Assembly: GCA_018228645.1 (NCBI GenBank)
Contig: CP073693.1
Coordinates: 806,001-870,000 of the forward strand
Origin: Clostridiaceae bacterium Marseille-Q4143
GTDB taxonomy: Bacteria > Bacillota > Clostridia > Lachnospirales > Lachnospiraceae
Direction of reading: 5' to 3'
Length of the DNA: 64,000 nt
Shown here: positions 60,951 to 64,000 of the stretch, piece by piece
Layout: every line of letters begins with the position of its first letter
Numbering within the stretch: position 1 is the first letter of the stretch
The notes under the pieces: model-generated
The model's database searches: none
Seen by the model: only the letters and a program-made list of their open reading frames with translations
Told to the model about the DNA's origin: nothing
Program-made: the position numbers and the translations under genes

Positions 60951-62792
60951 TTATTTCTGTGCTTCGATCTTCTCATTCAGTTCCGTCAGATACATCCAGC
61001 GCTCCATCTTCTCATCCAGTTCCGCCTGTACTTTTTCTTTCTCTTCTGTCAGTTCAGACAGACGACTGTACTGGCTGGCATGGGCTGCCATCTCCGCATC
61101 CAACTCTTCGATCTTCTGCTCCAGTGCCGCGATGTCATCGTCAATGGTCTCGAATTCCTTCTGCTCCTTATAAGAAAACTTTAACTTCTTCTCGCCCTTA
61201 TCCCAGGTAGCTTTCTTCTTCCCACCTGATACCTCTGCAGATGCCTTACTGCTGCTTTTCTCGGCTATTCCGCCATTTTCCCGGTTTTTTGATTCCAGAT
61301 AATCTGTATAACCACCCTCATACTGGCGAAAATGTCCACAACCATCAAATGCAAAAATACGGTCTGACACATTATCAAGGAAATAACGGTCATGGGATAC
61401 CAGAATCACAATCCCAATAAAGGAATTCAGATAATCCTCCAGTATGGTCAGGGTCGGGATATCAAGCTCGTTGGTCACCTCATCCATAACCAGCACATTG
61501 GGTCCCTGCTGCAGCACTCCAAGCAGATAGAGCCGCCTCTTCTCTCCTCCGGAAAGCTTTCCAATGGGCGCATACTGCATGTCCGGCGTAAACAGAAAAC
61601 GCTCCAGCATCTGGGATGCCGTAATCCGCCCGTCCCGGGTGGGAATATATTCTGCGATGTCCTTTACGTAATCAATGACTCGCTGATTTTCATCCATCTG
61701 CGGAATTTCCTGGGCGAAATATCCCATTTTAATGGTTTCACCAAATTCCACGCTGCCCTCATCCGGCGGAATCTGTCCGGCAATCATTTTGAGCAGGGTA
61801 GATTTTCCGCATCCGTTGGAGCCCACAAACGCCACGGTCTGATTTTTCAGAAAAATATAATCAAAATCTTCTACAATCTTTCTGCCTTCATAACTCTTGG
61901 AAACATGATGAAGTTCAATAGTCTTCTTACCCATTCTGGTCTCCACAGAATCCAGTTCCAGGGCCTTGTCAAATACCGGCGCTTTTCCGGCTTTCAGAGC
62001 TTCCAGGCGGTCCAGACGCGCTCTCTGCTTGGTCGTTCTCGCCCGGCATCCTCTGGCTGCCCATTCCAGTTCCATACGAAGAATACTCTGCCGCTTCCGT
62101 TCCGTCGCCAGCTCCATCTCTTCCCGCTGCGCCTTTAATTCCAGAAATTTCGAATAGTTAGCATCATAGCTGTAAATCTTACCACGGCTGATCTCCAGAA
62201 TCCGGTTTGTCACCTGATCCAGAAAATAACGGTCATGGGTAACGGTAATCACCGTTCCACGGTATCTTCTCAGATACTGCTCCAGCCACCGGATCATATC
62301 CTCATCCAGATGGTTGGTTGGCTCGTCCAGAATCAGAATATCCGACGGCAAAAGCAGGGTTCTCGCCAGTGCCGCACGCTTCTTCTGCCCTCCTGACAAA
62401 GTACCCATTTTAGCATCATGCTCCAGGATACCAAGGGTATTCAGCATACTTCTTGCCTCATGCTCCATGATGTCCGCATCTCCGGCATCAGTTCCACCCC
62501 AGTTGCCCTTCACCGATGCAGAACCGGATACCACATAGGAAAGTACCGTCTCCTCCTCCGGGAATTCGTGCATCTGGGTCAGATATGCAAGCTTCGCACC
62601 ATTCTGGCGCACCACCTGCCCCTGATCCGGCTCCTCCGTTCCCGCAATGATCCGAAGAAGTGTCGTCTTACCTGTTCCATTGATTCCGATAATACCGATC
62701 TTTTCCCCTTCCTGAATTCCACAGGAAATGTCGTCGAAGATCCATTTGTCACCATATAATTTGCTGACATGCTCAATATTTAAAATGTTCAT
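60951..62792 (-). CDS. ABC-F family ATPase
   Basis: 613 residues with two ATPase domains and no membrane part: GINGTGKTTLL, LSGGQKKRAALARTLL and ILDEPTNHLD in the first; GSNGCGKSTLL, LSGGEKRRLYLLGVL and VMDEVTNELD in the second. An inter-domain linker and a C-terminal coiled coil (ALEQKIEELDAEMAAHASQYSRLSELTEEKEKVQ) are typical of Uup/YfmR-like proteins that work at the ribosome or on DNA. The second Walker B has Val in place of the usual Pro (DEVTNELD). Confidence 0.92.
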   Translation of the reverse strand: MNILNIEHVSKLYGDKWIFDDISCGIQEGEKIGIIGINGTGKTTLLRIIAGTEEPDQGQVVRQNGAKLAYLTQMHEFPEEETVLSYVVSGSASVKGNWGGTDAGDADIMEHEARSMLNTLGILEHDAKMGTLSGGQKKRAALARTLLLPSDILILDEPTNHLDEDMIRWLEQYLRRYRGTVITVTHDRYFLDQVTNRILEISRGKIYSYDANYSKFLELKAQREEMELATERKRQSILRMELEWAARGCRARTTKQRARLDRLEALKAGKAPVFDKALELDSVETRMGKKTIELHHVSKSYEGRKIVEDFDYIFLKNQTVAFVGSNGCGKSTLLKMIAGQIPPDEGSVEFGETIKMGYFAQEIPQMDENQRVIDYVKDIAEYIPTRDGRITASQMLERFLFTPDMQYAPIGKLSGGEKRRLYLLGVLQQGPNVLVMDEVTNELDIPTLTILEDYLNSFIGIVILVSHDRYFLDNVSDRIFAFDGCGHFRQYEGGYTDYLESKNRENGGIAEKSSSKASAEVSGGKKKATWDKGEKKLKFSYKEQKEFETIDDDIAALEQKIEELDAEMAAHASQYSRLSELTEEKEKVQAELDEKMERWMYLTELNEKIEAQK

Positions 62793-62882
62793 TTGTTGTA
62801 ATCCTCTCTCATGTTAGAACCGCTTTTATTCTAGCATAAAGAAGAAGATTGCGCAAAACTTACTGCCCTGCGATGTGCTGCC

Positions 62883-62996
62883 CTCTGCCGCGCCGTGGGC
62901 CTCTTCGTCAACTTGCTTTCCTGCGCCGCGCCGTGGGTCTCTGCGCCAACTTGCTTTCCTGCGCCGCGCCGTGGGTCTCTGCACCAACTTGCTTTC
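62883..62996. repeat. GC-rich 38-bp tandem repeat (three units) in a 471-bp gene-free interval
   Basis: Units at 62883-62920, 62921-62958 and 62959-62996 end in CAACTTGCTTTC. Units 2 and 3 differ at one base, and unit 1 has several changes. A partial ACAAACTTGCTTTC follows near 63042. The period is not a multiple of three, and all three plus frames are open, so reading frames there are not evidence of coding. Otherwise 62793-63263 holds nothing I can assign apart from the promoter region of the methyltransferase. Confidence 0.88.
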
Positions 62997-63263
62997 AAAA
63001 GTTCCTGTCTTTTTCAAAAAACGTGGAACTCACGGCCACAAACTTGCTTTCCAGACCCATTTCACGTTCAAAAGCTTGTTGTGGCAAAGGAAAACAGGAA
63101 CTTTGCCGAGGTCAATTTGAAATAGCCCCAGGCATATCTATTAAGAATTGGAGGGAAGTTTCGTTGACAGCAAAGTATGGGAAATATATACTAAAATCAA
63201 TCTCTTTCTATACTAGCATGTGAATAAGATACATCTTCAGATGTTCTTTTTGAGGAATGATTT

Positions 63264-63968
63264 ATGTACAGTGATATTTTTAGCAAACTATATGATGCAT
63301 TTGGCTGGAATTATTATCCAGAATCCTTTGCTCAACTTTTGCTTCGTTGGATCGATGAGCAAGGATTACATATCAACAATATGCTTGACCTGGGATGTGG
63401 CACCGGCATCCTTTGCAATATGATAGCTAAGCATGGAATTGAAACTATGGGAATGGATTTGTCTCATGGGATGATTGCCATGGCAAAGCAGAATTATCCT
63501 CATATCGTTTTTCAGCAGGGAAATATGATCGACTGGAAGCCTGAGATGAACTTTGATCTGGTAACCAGTACCTGTGATGCGATCAATCATATCCTGGAGC
63601 CGGAGGATGTGAAAAAGGTGATGAAGAATGTATATTCCTATCTGAACCCAGGCGGCGTTTTCCTATTTGATTTTTTGCGTCCTGGCGAGGAAGCTGACTG
63701 TGAGCCGGTTGATATGGGTGAACTTGATGGAAAGCGTCTGCAGTTTCAGATCTATCATCCGAAGGATCAGTTTGTAACCTTGCAGGCAGATTTATTTGAA
63801 GGGGATAAGTTGATTCATACTGAGAAGATTCAGGAACATCTGTATGATCCCGAATGGATCTTAAACGTATTAAAAGAAACAGGATTTCAGGATGTGCGCT
63901 GTACGGATCAGCTGTTGGAATCCGAATCAGGACATGCTGCGACTTGGTTTATTATAGCGAAGAAATAA
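63264..63968 (+). CDS. Class I SAM-dependent methyltransferase
   Basis: 234 residues. The AdoMet site is MLDLGCGTGILCNMIAKHG, followed by TMGMDLSHGMIAMAKQNYPHIVFQQGNMIDW and FDLVTSTCDAINHI. Then comes NPGGVFLFDF, with a C-terminal beta-rich substrate portion and WILNVLKETGFQDV. The family methylates small molecules or RNA; the substrate is unknown. RBS GAGGA is about 10 nt before the ATG. It starts 268 nt after the tandem repeat and is followed by the window end. Confidence 0.85.
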   Translation: MYSDIFSKLYDAFGWNYYPESFAQLLLRWIDEQGLHINNMLDLGCGTGILCNMIAKHGIETMGMDLSHGMIAMAKQNYPHIVFQQGNMIDWKPEMNFDLVTSTCDAINHILEPEDVKKVMKNVYSYLNPGGVFLFDFLRPGEEADCEPVDMGELDGKRLQFQIYHPKDQFVTLQADLFEGDKLIHTEKIQEHLYDPEWILNVLKETGFQDVRCTDQLLESESGHAATWFIIAKK

Positions 63969-64000
63969 TTAGTTTTCTAAATGGCAATCCCCATCATTCT

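Noticed and set aside
62883..62996. CRISPR array
   Set aside because: Units are directly contiguous with no unique spacers, and no cas genes are present.
62849..63223. Plus-strand reading frames over the GC-rich repeats
   Set aside because: All three frames are open because of repeat composition; the 38-bp period shifts frame, there is no RBS, and the products are repetitive.

Overview
The window looks like chromosome of an anaerobic, Gram-positive, spore-forming Clostridia member, most probably Lachnospiraceae (Blautia/Ruminococcus-like). Supporting signs are strong AGGAGG ribosome sites, canonical sigma-A promoters with 17-nt spacers, a FabK-type fatty acid cluster, a CotH fragment, feoAAB with a FeoB-associated Cys-rich partner, DUF3786/DUF3793/DUF2325 proteins and SleB-type wall hydrolases. 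No sequence search was possible, so the taxonomic call is inference.

Layout. 1-3300: end of a CotH-like gene, a GNAT acetyltransferase, a CorA-type transporter, a YbaK-type deacylase and an HD phosphohydrolase. 3291-10485: an inserted cassette bounded by a 19-bp direct repeat (GCAGGCATAATGCCTGCAC) that is itself a terminator palindrome. It carries a dead IS1182-like element, an XRE regulator, a truncated tyrosine recombinase, a 1457-aa sortase-anchored surface protein and a 50-bp perfect palindrome built from the IS end. 10490-20872: DUF3786 protein, mntP behind a terminator-bearing leader, two U32-type proteins, methylmalonate-semialdehyde dehydrogenase with a divergent IclR regulator, a VOC protein, twin hsp20 genes under a CIRCE operator, an iron alcohol dehydrogenase and a PfkB kinase.

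20899-26605 (minus strand) is a fabH-acpP-fabK-fabD-fabG-fabF-fabZ cluster with three FabT-like palindromes. 26737-33622 (minus) holds an M23 endopeptidase, a flavin reductase and an iron block: DUF2325, flavodoxin and DUF3793 as one unit, and feoA-feoA-feoB-Cys-rich-fur as another, both preceded by TTAG-N6-CTAA repeats. 33827-41394 has a CBS-type pyrophosphatase, a small alarmone synthetase, a DUF1002 protein, an alpha/beta hydrolase, aspartokinase, AraD and tRNA-Pro.

41546-50364 (minus) is one tightly packed run of nine genes, from a B12/radical SAM protein to a SleB-type hydrolase, including a 36-aa membrane microprotein. 50635-50927 encodes two tRNA-Gly genes. 50999-63263 (minus) has a second SleB-type protein, trmH-pfkA-dnaE, an HPr-like protein, cvfB, an acyl-ACP thioesterase behind a probable structured leader or small RNA, a D-2-hydroxyacid dehydrogenase, an ABC-F ATPase and a GC-rich 38-bp tandem repeat. 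The window ends with a plus-strand methyltransferase.

The most unusual region is the 7.2-kb cassette, which appears to have moved as a unit using one full IS and one minimal palindrome as its two ends. Next are the shared tandem operator of the iron genes, the structured RNA before the thioesterase and the mntP leader.
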